From Bacteroidales bacterium (GTDB taxonomy: Bacteria > Bacteroidota > Bacteroidia > Bacteroidales > F082): a DNA stretch of 64,000 bases. The translations under genes and the position numbers were made by a program. The stretch covers positions 54,227 through 118,226 of the forward strand of contig JABFQW010000006.1 in NCBI GenBank assembly GCA_013141455.1, read 5' to 3'. A model generated the notes under the pieces. That model was given only the letters and a program-made list of their open reading frames with translations. It was not told the origin of the DNA and searched no databases. Of this stretch, positions 20,362-31,900 are shown in pieces. Numbering within the stretch: the first letter of the stretch is position 1; the number at the start of each line of letters is the position of its first letter.

Positions 20362-22101
20362 ATGAGACATGAAAAGATTCATTTGAAATTAGTGTTGACC
20401 ATCGTTTTCGTATGGTGCTCAGTAACACTATTTTGTCAGGCAAACGAAACCTTCGACAGCCTGTCTAAAGCGTTGATTCAATCAAATACTGAAAAAGATA
20501 AAATCGGAATTCTGTTGGCACTCTCGGCAGAGGTAGAAGGGAAACACCCCGAAGATGCTGTTAACTATGCAAAAAACGCCCACGAAATCGCGGTCAATTT
20601 AGATATGCCTAAGGAAACCATCCTGACATTAATCCAGTTATCGAATAGTTACCTTCGTTCAAGCAGGTATCAGGAAGCCACCGAATGCGCTGAGAATGCA
20701 CTTGATATGGCAACCGACCTGCACCTAAAAAATGAAATCGCCCGGGCAAGGGAAAAACTTTCGGTGATCTTTTTCGAGTTAGGCGACTTCGATAAAAGCG
20801 CAAAATTCGATTTCGAGAATCTTAAATATTATGAGCATATTAACGATCAAAAGCAGATAGGAGTAACTCTTGGGAATATCGGCATTGACTTTATCAGTCA
20901 GAACAATTACCAGAAAGGATTGGAGTTTTTAAAGAAATCGCTTGATATTGCCCTGAAAAATGGCGATTCAAACGGAATTGCCTTTCAATACAACAATATC
21001 GCGAGCGTTTATTTTGAGCAATACAATGATTATAAAATTGCACTCAGTTATTTCAGGGAAGCACTGAAAATCAACGATAACCATACCGAAAAGCAACAAC
21101 AGGGCATTTACCTGATGAACATTGGCGTCTGTCTTGCAAAACTTAACCAAACCGATAGCATACTGGCTTACTATCAAAATGCTACCGGTATATTCAGAAA
21201 TTTAAAGCAAAATGATCTTTATGCTGAGTGTCAATCACTGCTGAGCGATTATTATTTAAAAAAAGGTGAGACTGCCAAAAGCATTGCTTATGCCGACACT
21301 GCCTTCCAAATCAGCAAAAAATATAATTATAAAGAAAATTTGAGAAAGTCGGCCGGACTGCTTCATAAGATTTACCTGAGTAAAAAAGATACCACAAGAG
21401 CTTACCACTACGCCATGATCGAAAACGAGGTAAAAGACAGTCTCTTTATCCTGAGGAATCAAAAAGACGTTTACCGGCTTGAGTTTCAGTACAATTTTGA
21501 AAAATACGATAAACTAAAGCAGATTTCGCGCCAGAAGAAAGATAATCTGATGGTAGTTATTATACTAAGTCTGGTTTCGGGTTTGATTATTATCATCCTG
21601 ATGTTTTCGAGGCACCGTATCAAAGCCAGGAATCTGGCCCTTGAGAAACAATCAATCGAGAAAGAACTTCAGTTCAAGGATAAAGAACTCACCATCAATC
21701 TCATATCTCTTATTAAAAAGAACGAGTTACTGTCTGATATTTCCAATAAACTTTATGAAATAGGGCAAAGCGCGAAAAAGGATGAAACCGTTGAAGCAAT
21801 CAACCGGATTCATCGCGAGCTTCGCCACAGCGCGGATGATAAGATGTTAAAGGAGTTTTCGGTACGTTTTCAGGAAATCCATAGTGGATTTTATGAGACC
21901 TTGTTGAAGAATCACCCCGATCTCACGCAAAATGAATTGAAACTTTGCGCTTTTCTTCGGTTGAATATGTCGAGCAAAGAAATTTCTGATTTAACCGGTC
22001 AGCGAATTTTAACGATTGACCATGCCCGGTACCGGTTGCGTAAGAAACTCGGTATTTCCAATTCGGAGGTGAACCTCGTCACTTTTTTGTCACAGATTTA
22101 A
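20362..22101 (+). CDS. Membrane-anchored TPR / LuxR-type HTH transcriptional regulator (A)
   Basis: Signal peptide, TPRs (e.g. GVTLGNIGIDFISQNNYQKGLEFLKKSLDIA), TM VVIILSLVSGLIIIILMFS, coiled coil, C-terminal LTQNELKLCAFLRLNMSSKEISDLTGQRILTIDHARYRLRKKLGIS. TATATTTG promoter at 20328. Confidence 0.88.
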   Translation: MRHEKIHLKLVLTIVFVWCSVTLFCQANETFDSLSKALIQSNTEKDKIGILLALSAEVEGKHPEDAVNYAKNAHEIAVNLDMPKETILTLIQLSNSYLRSSRYQEATECAENALDMATDLHLKNEIARAREKLSVIFFELGDFDKSAKFDFENLKYYEHINDQKQIGVTLGNIGIDFISQNNYQKGLEFLKKSLDIALKNGDSNGIAFQYNNIASVYFEQYNDYKIALSYFREALKINDNHTEKQQQGIYLMNIGVCLAKLNQTDSILAYYQNATGIFRNLKQNDLYAECQSLLSDYYLKKGETAKSIAYADTAFQISKKYNYKENLRKSAGLLHKIYLSKKDTTRAYHYAMIENEVKDSLFILRNQKDVYRLEFQYNFEKYDKLKQISRQKKDNLMVVIILSLVSGLIIIILMFSRHRIKARNLALEKQSIEKELQFKDKELTINLISLIKKNELLSDISNKLYEIGQSAKKDETVEAINRIHRELRHSADDKMLKEFSVRFQEIHSGFYETLLKNHPDLTQNELKLCAFLRLNMSSKEISDLTGQRILTIDHARYRLRKKLGISNSEVNLVTFLSQI

Positions 22102-22590
22102 GCCGGATTCAGTTATTATCAGGTATATGATTCATCGCGCAGAATCCAATGTCGATTAGTTAAGAATATTGAATTTTGAGTCCCCTCAGATATGCCAACT
22201 ATTGCCACCAAAGCACAAAAACACCAAATTTCACCAATAGTAAAGCGCTGATTGTGAGCACTTGGAGTATTTTGGAGATTTGGTTTCGTCATAGCATGCA
22301 TGACGAGATAGTGGCATTCCTTTTTTAAACAGTTTTCTGAGTGGGCTAAAGTTTAATTGGCATTACATCTATTATCAGTTTTTGGACTGGGCTCAATTTT
22401 ATAAGTTTTTACAGCAAAGCTGCCTGATGATTGTCCGATAATAAATTGATTGCCGGCTCACACCAATCTGATAACAAATACGTTTTGTTTAAATCCCGTT
22501 GAAACAGCTCCTGCTCCCACCCTGTTCCAACCATTTTACTCCATCCTAACTTTCCATTCAACGCGCTGAATATATGTACCATAACTATTT

Positions 22591-22682
22591 ATATACATAA
22601 AATGTAGGGGTACTATTTTATAGCGATGTGTATGTTTTAGGGGTTAATTATTTCTCCACATTAAATATCAGGCTAACCTTTG
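22591..22682 (+). promoter_or_regulatory. Array promoter element, copy B
   Basis: TACATAAAATGTAGGGG (TGTA 22603) ... TTTTAGGGG ... AACCTTTG (TTTG 22679); spacing 76. Confidence 0.65.
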
Positions 22683-22707
22683 TTGCTGTTAAAAAAAAAG
22701 AAAACTC

Positions 22708-22920
22708 ATGATACAAAATAACAAGGCGGCCAGTGACAACGAACCAGACCATGATGAATTTTATGAAGAAAACGAGGAAAATAAGGAAGACCTGAAAAAA
22801 TTCATCGATCGGCTTGCAATTCAGCAAAAGCTGTTAAAAAAATTAGTCGATCCGGTTACCGTCAGATCAACAACCCGAATTGAAAATGAAGATAATCCTA
22901 ATAATCAACATAGTAACTAA
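22708..22920 (+). CDS. Small acidic ORF family, copy B
   Basis: MIQNNKAASDNEPDHDEFYEENEENKEDLKKFIDRLAIQQKLLKKLVDPVTVRSTTRIENEDNPNNQHSN; ATG 29 nt after TTTG. Confidence 0.7.
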   Translation: MIQNNKAASDNEPDHDEFYEENEENKEDLKKFIDRLAIQQKLLKKLVDPVTVRSTTRIENEDNPNNQHSN

Positions 22921-22939
22921 TAATTAACAAATCTGTAAA

Positions 22940-25900
22940 ATGAAAAAAAATCTATCTTTTTTTGCATTTATCCATGTACTGATCCTGCTTCTGAGTATCA
23001 GTACTGTTTCGGCCCAGTGGACCACAACAGGTCCCGAAGGCGGTTTTATCAAGTGTATGACACGTTCAGGTTCTACGCTGTATGTTGTTACAAACGGGGT
23101 TGGGCGTGCAATATACAGTTCAAATGACAACGGCAATACCTGGACTTATTTAAGCAGCCCGACTTTACCAACGGATATCAGGGCGATTGCCATTATCGGG
23201 GATATGATGTTTCTTGGAACCGGCTCCGGATTGTATCGTTCAGACGATGCCGGTGCAAGTTGGGTACTAAAAACAAATGGATTTCCGGATGGAGGGAATT
23301 GGGTTAACCAGTTGGCCGTAAGCGACACTACACTCTTTGCAGCGGCAACATCATCCAAAATGTTGCGTTCGACTGATTATGGTGAAACATGGACTATTAA
23401 AAATACAGGCCTGACATGTAACGACATTTATGCCCTGGTTGCTACCGAAACAGCCATCTTTACAGGAGGCGGGAGTAATAAGAAAGGCGTTTTTCGTTCA
23501 ACAAACAACGGAGATTCATGGCAACAGGTAGTAACAGGAATGGCCTATTGGTTCCAAAACGGATGGGTACAGGGTTATTATCCTAATGTTCAGTCATTGG
23601 GCTTTAACGGTACCGATTTATATGTCGGTTCCAACAGTTTTCAGGGAATCTGGAAATCATCAGATAACGGCGCTCACTGGGTCTTGACTAATCCGGCTAC
23701 CAGAACAAATCAGTGGTATAATGCCATATCGGGTGATGGAAACACCATATTTGCTGCAAGTCTAATCAATGGTGTGTTTACATCAACCGATCAGGGCGCA
23801 ACATGGTCAGCGGCTAATAACGGAATTGACATTTATCACAATGCAAGAACAATTTTTCTCAATGAAGGAACCGTTTTTGCGGGTACAAAAGCCGGACTTT
23901 ACCGGACAAATGATAATGGTGCAAATTGGACGAAAACATGTACTGGTTTAAATGGTCACGGAACCGCTTTTAGTGGAATTCTTACGGTGGGTACCGATAT
24001 GTTTGTCGGGACAACTTACGGCGGCGTTTATCGTTCCTCCGATGCAGGCAACCTGTGGACAGCCGTTAATAATGGTCTTCCAATGAATGTTAACTTAAGC
24101 TATAATACAGCTATTTATTCAAATTCAACAACTTTGTTCGGGTATGACCTGATGTCAACGGATCATGGTGATAATTGGATCCCAATCGTAACGCCAGGTG
24201 ATTATGTTAGTGGAATGGGTATGCCTTGGACTGAGCATGGAACCTATTTATTTGCTTCAAATTCAACAAATAATCCGGGAGTTCATCGCTCGATGGACAA
24301 TGGCCAAACATGGGAATTGGTTAATAATGGTTTTGACCCAAACACACTAAGTTTTGGACAGGTCAGTTCGGATGGCACTAATTTGTACATTGAAACTGAT
24401 ATGGGATATTATTATTCATCAGATAATGGAAATACATGGAATCTGGGAGTTTTTCCATTGGATATTTTTGTCGGTACCAGAATTGCTTCAATCAATTCAG
24501 CCCGGATTTTAGGAATAGGTGGCGAATGGGGCCAGAGAGGAATTTTCAGAACAACCGATAATGGAGCGAACTGGGTGCAGGTTAATGATTTTCTGGTACA
24601 TAAATTTATTGTTAGCGGTAATAAAATTTGGGCAAGTGGAACAAACCTTGAAGTTATCAATGGAAATGAAATAGAGGTGCCATCCATTTTCCTGTCACAG
24701 GATGAAGGTCAAAACTGGACAAAGATCAGTGGAGCAATATCTGTTAGTACATATTCAATTGCTGCTGAAAATGACAATATTTATGTTGCTACCTATTCTC
24801 CTGTTTTTGATGTATTTCGATCATCTGATAATGGAAATAGTTGGATTAGCATAAGTGACGGTCTGAACCCAAACACTGAAGTATCAACGTTAAATATAAT
24901 TAATAACAAGCTTTTTGCAGGTACTCAGGGGCATTCCGTCTGGCAGAGAAACCTGTCCGATTTTGTCGCCCCCGCTCAACCCGATCAAATTATAGGCTCT
25001 GAAACCCCTTGCATCGGTTCATCTCAAACTTACAGTGTGACTAATGTATCAGGTGTTACTTACAATTGGCAGTTCCCCTCAGGCTGGATCATTACAGCCG
25101 GAAACGGAACTCATTCGGTAACTGTTACCGTTGGAAGTACGGGCGGTGTAATAGCAGTTACTCCTTCGAATGGTTTTGGAACCGGACCCTCACAGTTTCT
25201 TGTTGTAAGTCCCGCTCAAACGGTCGAAGCCACTGTTTCAATTGTCGCCGATCAAACGAGTGTATGTGAAGGCACATCGGTTTTATTTACAGCTACTCCT
25301 GTAAATGGAGGTGAAACACCGGTTTATCAGTGGTATGTAAATGGTATCGAAAGTGGTGAAAATAATCCGGTCTTCACGTATATCCCGGTAAACAACGATA
25401 TCGTAAGTCTTCAGTTAACTTCATCCATTGGTTGTGTAACCAACAACCCGGTTCAGTCGAATACCATTCAGATTGAAGTAACAAGTCCGACCGATGCTGT
25501 ATCTGTTACCATCAACATTGATCAATCAAACATTTGTGAAGGCTCCTTAGTTACCTTCACGGCTACTCCGTTAAATGGTGGTGAAACGCCTGCTTATCAA
25601 TGGTATGTGAATGGTGTGGCATCGGGAACAAACAGCCCGGTTTTCGGCTATGTTCCAACGCATAACGATGTAGTTTATGTGGTGCTTACCTCCTCAATCA
25701 GTTGTGTTATCAACAATCCAGCACAATCAGACCCGATCACCTTACAGGTCACTACTGCCATTGAAGTTACGGCAAGCATATCCGTTGACCAGAACGATCT
25801 TTGTGAAGGCAGTGAAATGACATTTTTCGCTTCGACAAGCGGAGGTGGTACAGAACCTTCCTACGAGTGGCTGATAAACGGAACAAGCGCCGGTGTTAAT

Positions 25901-26515
25901 GCCGAATCATTCAGTTTTATTCCCGAAAACGGTGATGCGATATCGTTGGTATTCACCTCAAGTGAATGGTGTACAGCACAAAATCCGGTTACATCAAACA
26001 CGCTTGTTGCCATCGTAAATGCCTTACCAGAAGTTAGCTGGAATTATACCGATCCTACCACAGTTTGTATTGAGGACTGGGGCCCGATTACATTGACTGG
26101 TGGGTTACCCGAAGGCGGAACCTACACAGGAGATGGTGTTACAGGTAACATTTTCAATCAGGCTGTTGCAGGTGTAGGGAATCATATCATCACGTATTCC
26201 TATATTGATGCCAACAACTGCTCCGCTCAGGCTCAGATCGAATTTATAGTGGATGCATGTCTTGGAATTACGGAAACAGCGAATGGATTGTTTGTTTATC
26301 CAAACCCGGCTTCGGACAACTTCACCATAAAGCTGAACAACCAGAATATTGTTGGGGTAAATCTCTACAACACCATGGGAATCAGGGTATATAGCAACCC
26401 AAGTGTAAAAACTTCAGGTATTACTGTCCCGGTTCAAAATTTACAATCAGGAAACTACATCCTGAAAGTGACTTCGGACCATGAAACTTTTGTGAAAACT
26501 GTCATGATAAAATAG
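22940..26515 (+). CDS. T9SS Asp-box beta-propeller surface protein (B), with three to four Ig/PKD-like repeats
   Basis: MKKNLSFFAFIHVLILLLSISTVSAQW; Asp-boxes; repeated CEGxxVxFTATPxNGGETPxYQWYVNG; LFVYPNPASDNFTIKLNNQ. Confidence 0.9.
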   Translation: MKKNLSFFAFIHVLILLLSISTVSAQWTTTGPEGGFIKCMTRSGSTLYVVTNGVGRAIYSSNDNGNTWTYLSSPTLPTDIRAIAIIGDMMFLGTGSGLYRSDDAGASWVLKTNGFPDGGNWVNQLAVSDTTLFAAATSSKMLRSTDYGETWTIKNTGLTCNDIYALVATETAIFTGGGSNKKGVFRSTNNGDSWQQVVTGMAYWFQNGWVQGYYPNVQSLGFNGTDLYVGSNSFQGIWKSSDNGAHWVLTNPATRTNQWYNAISGDGNTIFAASLINGVFTSTDQGATWSAANNGIDIYHNARTIFLNEGTVFAGTKAGLYRTNDNGANWTKTCTGLNGHGTAFSGILTVGTDMFVGTTYGGVYRSSDAGNLWTAVNNGLPMNVNLSYNTAIYSNSTTLFGYDLMSTDHGDNWIPIVTPGDYVSGMGMPWTEHGTYLFASNSTNNPGVHRSMDNGQTWELVNNGFDPNTLSFGQVSSDGTNLYIETDMGYYYSSDNGNTWNLGVFPLDIFVGTRIASINSARILGIGGEWGQRGIFRTTDNGANWVQVNDFLVHKFIVSGNKIWASGTNLEVINGNEIEVPSIFLSQDEGQNWTKISGAISVSTYSIAAENDNIYVATYSPVFDVFRSSDNGNSWISISDGLNPNTEVSTLNIINNKLFAGTQGHSVWQRNLSDFVAPAQPDQIIGSETPCIGSSQTYSVTNVSGVTYNWQFPSGWIITAGNGTHSVTVTVGSTGGVIAVTPSNGFGTGPSQFLVVSPAQTVEATVSIVADQTSVCEGTSVLFTATPVNGGETPVYQWYVNGIESGENNPVFTYIPVNNDIVSLQLTSSIGCVTNNPVQSNTIQIEVTSPTDAVSVTINIDQSNICEGSLVTFTATPLNGGETPAYQWYVNGVASGTNSPVFGYVPTHNDVVYVVLTSSISCVINNPAQSDPITLQVTTAIEVTASISVDQNDLCEGSEMTFFASTSGGGTEPSYEWLINGTSAGVNAESFSFIPENGDAISLVFTSSEWCTAQNPVTSNTLVAIVNALPEVSWNYTDPTTVCIEDWGPITLTGGLPEGGTYTGDGVTGNIFNQAVAGVGNHIITYSYIDANNCSAQAQIEFIVDACLGITETANGLFVYPNPASDNFTIKLNNQNIVGVNLYNTMGIRVYSNPSVKTSGITVPVQNLQSGNYILKVTSDHETFVKTVMIK

Positions 26516-26593
26516 TTTCCTCGTTTTTGAGTTCGTAAAAGACTGATTTGCTTTTGTAAGCGTACAATAAAACTAATAAGACGGGTCAGTATA

Positions 26594-26627
26594 GGGATAA
26601 GGGTTGCCAGATGGCAACCCTTATCCC
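26594..26627 (+). terminator. Intrinsic terminator
   Basis: Perfect 15-bp stem GGGATAAGGGTTGCC-agat-GGCAACCCTTATCCC then TTTCATTTTT. Confidence 0.85.
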
Positions 26628-26708
26628 TTTCATTTTTACACCTTAAGTAAAATTTTGTCAGCCAGCTCCTATTCGATATATTTGCAAATATATATGCGCA
26701 ATCTTATA

Positions 26709-28448
26709 ATGAGAATTAGGGAAGTTGACCTGAGGTTTTTACTTACAATTGCTTTTTCAGTTGCTCTATCGTTGTTGTACTCACAAAACAATGATTCATT
26801 CGACAGTCTGTCCAAAGAACTGATTCAAACGAATGATGAAAAAGCCAGGGCCAATATCCTGATTGCCCTTTCAGCAGAGGTTGAAGGCAATCGCCCGGAG
26901 AATGCACTTACCTATGCAATGTCAGCGCATGAAATCGCTGTAAATCATCATCTTGATAAAGAAAACATCCTCTCGTTAGTCCGGCTTGGCAATTGTTATA
27001 TGCGCCTCAGCAATTATCGCGAAGCCCTGATTAATGCTGACCAAGCCTTAGAACTGGCTACAAAATTGAACCTGAAAGACGAAATTGCGAAGTCAAGAAC
27101 AATTCTTGCACTCATTTATTATGAATTAGGAAATTACGAACAGAGTGCTAAACTCGACTTTGAGAATTTAGCATATTATGAACAAGTGAAAAATCAGAAA
27201 CAAATCGGGGTAGTTCTCGGTAACATCGGGATCGATTTCATCAGTCAGAATAATTACGAAAAGGGACTTGAATACCTGAAAAAATCGTTCGATATTGCTG
27301 TCGAGACGAACGATTTTCGTGGTATGTCGTACCAATACAATAATATAGCGAGTCTTTATGCCGATTACTTTAAAGATTACAGCATTGCACTCAGATACTT
27401 TAAAGAGGCTTTGAAAATTAATAAAAAACTCGATGACAAACAACAACATGGTATCTATCTGATGAACATAGGTAATTGTTTATCCAAATTAGATGAAAAT
27501 GATAGTGTATTGTGGTATTTTCAAAGTGCAACACGAATTTTTAAAGGATTAAACAATACGTATCTTTTATCAAAATGCCAATCGCAAATTAGTAGTTATT
27601 ACCTAAAAACTAATGATTTGCATTTAAGTATCCTACATGCAGATACGGCCTTACAAATTGGACAAAAATATAACTACCATGAAAATATAAAAGCCGCTGC
27701 CGAATTACTGCATAAAATTAATCTGATTAAAAATGATACAATCAAAGCATACAGATATGCAATAATAGAAGATGAAGAGGAAGATAGTCTTGTTATTTTA
27801 TTAAATCAAAAAGAAGTTTATAAGCTTGAATTTCAATATAGTTATGAAAAAAGCGATAAAATAAAACAGATTGCCCGCCAAAAAAAAGAAAATTTGATGG
27901 TAGTAATTATTATTAGTCTGATTTCTGGTTTGGTAATCATTTTATTAATATTCTCCCGATATCGTATTAAAGCTAAAAGTGTCGCGATCGAAAAGAGGTC
28001 TATTGAAAAAGAGTTGGAATTTAAAAACAAAGAATTGACCATCAACCTATTATCGCTGATCAAGAAGAATGAAATGCTATCAGAAATCTCGAATAAAATG
28101 GTAGAGATTGGGAAAGATGCAAAAAAGGATGAGACAAAAGATGCCATCAATAAAATCAGTCGTGAACTACGAAATAGTTCCGATGATAAAATGATGAAAG
28201 AATTTTCGCTTCGGTTCCAGGAGATACATAGCGGATTTTATGAAACACTATTACATAATTATCCTGAGTTAACGCAAAATGAATTGAAACTGTGTGCTTT
28301 TCTACGACTTAATATGTCAACGAAAGATATATCAGAATTAACCGGACAACGGTTTCTTACCATCGATCAGGCGAGATTCAGATTAAGAAAGAAACTTGGT
28401 ATTACAAACTCTGAGACTAACCTGGTAACATTTCTTTCCCAGATTTAA
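26709..28448 (+). CDS. Membrane-anchored TPR / LuxR-type HTH regulator (B); start revised from 26604
   Basis: MRIREVDLRFLLTIAFSVALSLLYSQ aligns with the start of regulator A; the ORF-track start overlaps the terminator and lies upstream of the TATATTTG promoter at about 26681. Confidence 0.87.
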   Translation: MRIREVDLRFLLTIAFSVALSLLYSQNNDSFDSLSKELIQTNDEKARANILIALSAEVEGNRPENALTYAMSAHEIAVNHHLDKENILSLVRLGNCYMRLSNYREALINADQALELATKLNLKDEIAKSRTILALIYYELGNYEQSAKLDFENLAYYEQVKNQKQIGVVLGNIGIDFISQNNYEKGLEYLKKSFDIAVETNDFRGMSYQYNNIASLYADYFKDYSIALRYFKEALKINKKLDDKQQHGIYLMNIGNCLSKLDENDSVLWYFQSATRIFKGLNNTYLLSKCQSQISSYYLKTNDLHLSILHADTALQIGQKYNYHENIKAAAELLHKINLIKNDTIKAYRYAIIEDEEEDSLVILLNQKEVYKLEFQYSYEKSDKIKQIARQKKENLMVVIIISLISGLVIILLIFSRYRIKAKSVAIEKRSIEKELEFKNKELTINLLSLIKKNEMLSEISNKMVEIGKDAKKDETKDAINKISRELRNSSDDKMMKEFSLRFQEIHSGFYETLLHNYPELTQNELKLCAFLRLNMSTKDISELTGQRFLTIDQARFRLRKKLGITNSETNLVTFLSQI

Positions 28449-28620
28449 GTTTCCTCCAACCAATCATTTTTACATAGTAAGTTAGTCAGGTATTAAATTA
28501 TTTTTAAAAATTTACATATCATTCCTGTTTAAAAGCAAAGGGCGTTTCTGTTAAACTGTTTGCGCTTACCTCTATTCCACTCCATTTATAAACATCTGAC
28601 TACATGTACTATAACTCCAT

Positions 28621-28712
28621 GCATAAACAAAATGTATGGATGACATTCCCTGCTTATAAACACAATGTATAGACGATAAATCATTTATCTGAATTTTTCA
28701 TGATGATATTTG
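28621..28712 (+). promoter_or_regulatory. Array promoter element, copy C
   Basis: AAACAAAATGTATGG (TGTA 28633) ... GATATTTG (TTTG 28709); spacing 76. Confidence 0.6.
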
Positions 28713-28738
28713 CCCTATCAAATTTAATACAGATCAAA

Positions 28739-28969
28739 ATGCATATCCTTAATAAAAATACTGGTATTACAGGTCAGGATGATGAAGGGCCTGATCAGGA
28801 AGATATTGAAGTCACCGACGATAATGAGGCTTTTATCAGACGGCTTGAAATCCAACGAAAATTGTTAAACAATTTCGTCAATCAAACAAAAGCGCAAATG
28901 CCTCAGATTTCGAAGAAAAAAAAACTAAATAATCATTCTATTAATAATTTAACAAAACCCTTACAATGA
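28739..28969 (+). CDS. Small acidic ORF family, copy C (start revised from 28700)
   Basis: MHILNKNTGITGQDDEGPDQEDIEVTDDNEAFIRRLEIQRKLLNNFVNQTKAQMPQISKKKK...; ATG 30 nt after TTTG; stop overlaps the next start (ATGA). Confidence 0.7.
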   Translation: MHILNKNTGITGQDDEGPDQEDIEVTDDNEAFIRRLEIQRKLLNNFVNQTKAQMPQISKKKKLNNHSINNLTKPLQ

Positions 28970-31900
28970 AAAAAAAGTTTATTCTGCTCAGTTTAATCTG
29001 TGTTCTGAAGTATCTGACAGGCATAGATACCGCTTCAGCCCAGTGGCAATCCGTTGGCCCGGAAGGAGGTTACATAAAATGTATGACTCAGATTGGCCCA
29101 ACAATATTCGCGATTGTAAATCCTGCCAAATTGTACAGTTCTTCTGATAATGGAAATACATGGGTTCTTATTGCATCCCCCGAATACATCAATGCCATTA
29201 CTGCACTCGGAAATAGTCTTTTCGTAAGTACAAATGAAGGTATCTATCGTTCTGATGATTATGGATTGACGTGGGTTCAGAAATACAATTTGGGAGCTGG
29301 ATATATGACCGTGAGTGGTTCAAGCCTGTTTGCGGCAAATGGGGCATATTCAGGCATTCTACGTTCAACAGATAATGGCGAAAACTGGACCGTTGTAAAT
29401 GAAGGACTTTCAGATACTTATCTTTATTCGCTTACTGCAAGTAATACCGCAATTTTTGCCGGAACAGGGATTCAAATGTTAGGTGTTTTTCGTTCAACTG
29501 ACAACGGAGATACCTGGCAACAGGTTAAAAATGGTATGGCTTATTATTTCGAAGGGGAATGGTACCCTGATTATGCACCCGTGATTTCTTCACTTGGATT
29601 TAATGGTAACGATTTATATGCCGGTACAACCGAAGGTCAGGGGATGTGGAAATCTTCTGACAATGGTGACAATTGGGTTTTAACAAACCCGGAAACAATG
29701 AACTACGAATTTCGTAATGCAATAATCGGGAATGGGACAACAGTATTTGCAAGTACCTATGCAGGTGTATTAAAATCTAGCGATAATGGGGCAACCTGGG
29801 CAACAGCAAATACTGGTATTAATTGCATAGTTAATAATTTCGGATATATCAATTCTTTTATAATAAAAGACGCTAATGTATTCATTGGGACTGGGGACGG
29901 AATATATAAAACTGTAAATAACGGAGCTACCTGGACTATGTCATATAGTGGAATACGTGCGCTTGAACCAATTTACCAAACTTCATCTTTCTCGTCAATT
30001 GGTTCAGATATCTACTTTGGTGGTGCTCTCTCTGGCGTTTTCCATTCTTCTGATAATGGTGCGAATTGGACTAATGTGCATCCACGCAGCACACTTAGCG
30101 AATTATATTCTACTACTTCGGTTTTGTTTGCTGATGACAAATTTTCAACCGATGAAGGAGATACATGGCAAGTAACTACCTGCCCGGGCTATGGTTTACA
30201 CTGGATTGAACAAGGTTCAGCGTTTTTTGCATTCTCAAATTATGGTACCGAAATTGGTGTTTATCGTTCATTGGACAATGGTGCTACATGGTCAATGATA
30301 ACGAATGGGATTTCCTCTCCCGGCGAGGCCCAGTATTCATGCCTTAATTCAGATGGTGAAACTTTATTTCTTGGTACATCAACCGGAGTATATCATTCTG
30401 TTGACAATGGAGAAAATTGGATCGTAAATGAAAGCCCATTCCCAAATTTTAATGTGGCAGCTTTTTATGGTGCCAAATATGTTTCGACTGAAACAGCCGA
30501 TATTTATGGATTAGCCGGTGGCGGTGGCATACGGGGCATATACCGTTCAACCGACAACGGTGCAAATTGGGTTCAGGTTCATGACTTATTGGTTCATAAA
30601 TTTGTTCGTAGTGGCAACATTATTTATGTATCAGGCACAAATTTAGAACTTGTAGATGGAGAGTATGTCGAGGTTCGCAGAATATTATCCTCACTTGATA
30701 ATGGTCAAAATTGGTCTGTCATTTCATCGAATTTAGATAACATAGCAAATTTAAGCCTTGCGGCTGAAGGTTCAAACGTATATGTCTCAATATTTTTAGC
30801 GCCGAATCATGGTGTTTACCGTTCATCGGATAATGGAGCAACCTGGATTAATATTAGTCAGGGATTACCACAGGCCTATATTAGCTCATTACATATTGTG
30901 AATAATAAAATATTTGCCGCGGCGAATGGCGCCTCTGTCTGGTCGCGAAATCTGGATGAATTTTATCCACCGGCACAACCGAGTGCCATTGCTGGCTCTG
31001 AAACACCCTGTATCGGGTCTTCTCAAATTTACAGTGTGACCAATGTTCCGGGAGTAAGCTATACCTGGCAATTCCCTTCCGATTGGGTAATTACAGGGGG
31101 TAATGGCACAAATTCAGTTACTGTTACCGTTGGCAGTGTTGCAGGGGTTATTCTTGTCATTCCCTCGAATGCCTTTGGCTCCGGTCCGGCACAAACACTT
31201 ATCGTCAATCCGGTTTCAACTATCAATGCCGGTGTTTCCATCGAAGCCGATCAAAACAATATATGTGAAGGAACTTTGGTAAACATTACTGCAATACCTG
31301 TTGAAGGAGGTCAAAATCCGGTATATCAATGGTTTGTGAACGGCATCGAAAATGAAGAAACCGGTGCAGTTTTAACATACAATCCTACCGATAATGATGA
31401 GGTATATACCCTTATGACCTCATCGCTCGGATGTGTAACCAATAATCCTGTACAATCGAATACTATACAGTTTTCGGTAACCGATGCATTAGAGGTCATC
31501 GTTTCGATTACTGAAGATAAAAATGATGTTTGTGCCGGTGAAATAATAACATTTACCGCATCAACGACCAATGGAGGAAATCAGCCTACCTACAATTGGT
31601 ATGTAAACGAAACCAATGTGGGCGACAATAGTGCCACTTTCGCCTACGCTCCCGAAAACGGTGATATCGTTTCATTGGTTTTTACTTCAAGTGAATGGTG
31701 TGTTTCACAGAATCCGGTAACGTCAAACGCTATCGTTGCGATTGTAAATGCTCTACCCGAAGTTAGCTGGAACTATACCGATCCAACCACCGTTTGTATT
31801 GAAGACTGGGGTCCAATTACATTAACTGGTGGATTACCCGAAGGTGGCATCTACTCAGGAGCCGGTGTTAGCGGTAATATTTTCAACCAGGCAGTAGCAG

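Noticed and set aside
26604-26708. N-terminal extension of regulator B
   Set aside because: Starts within the terminator stem and upstream of the TATATTTG promoter; MRIREVD at 26709 aligns with regulator A.
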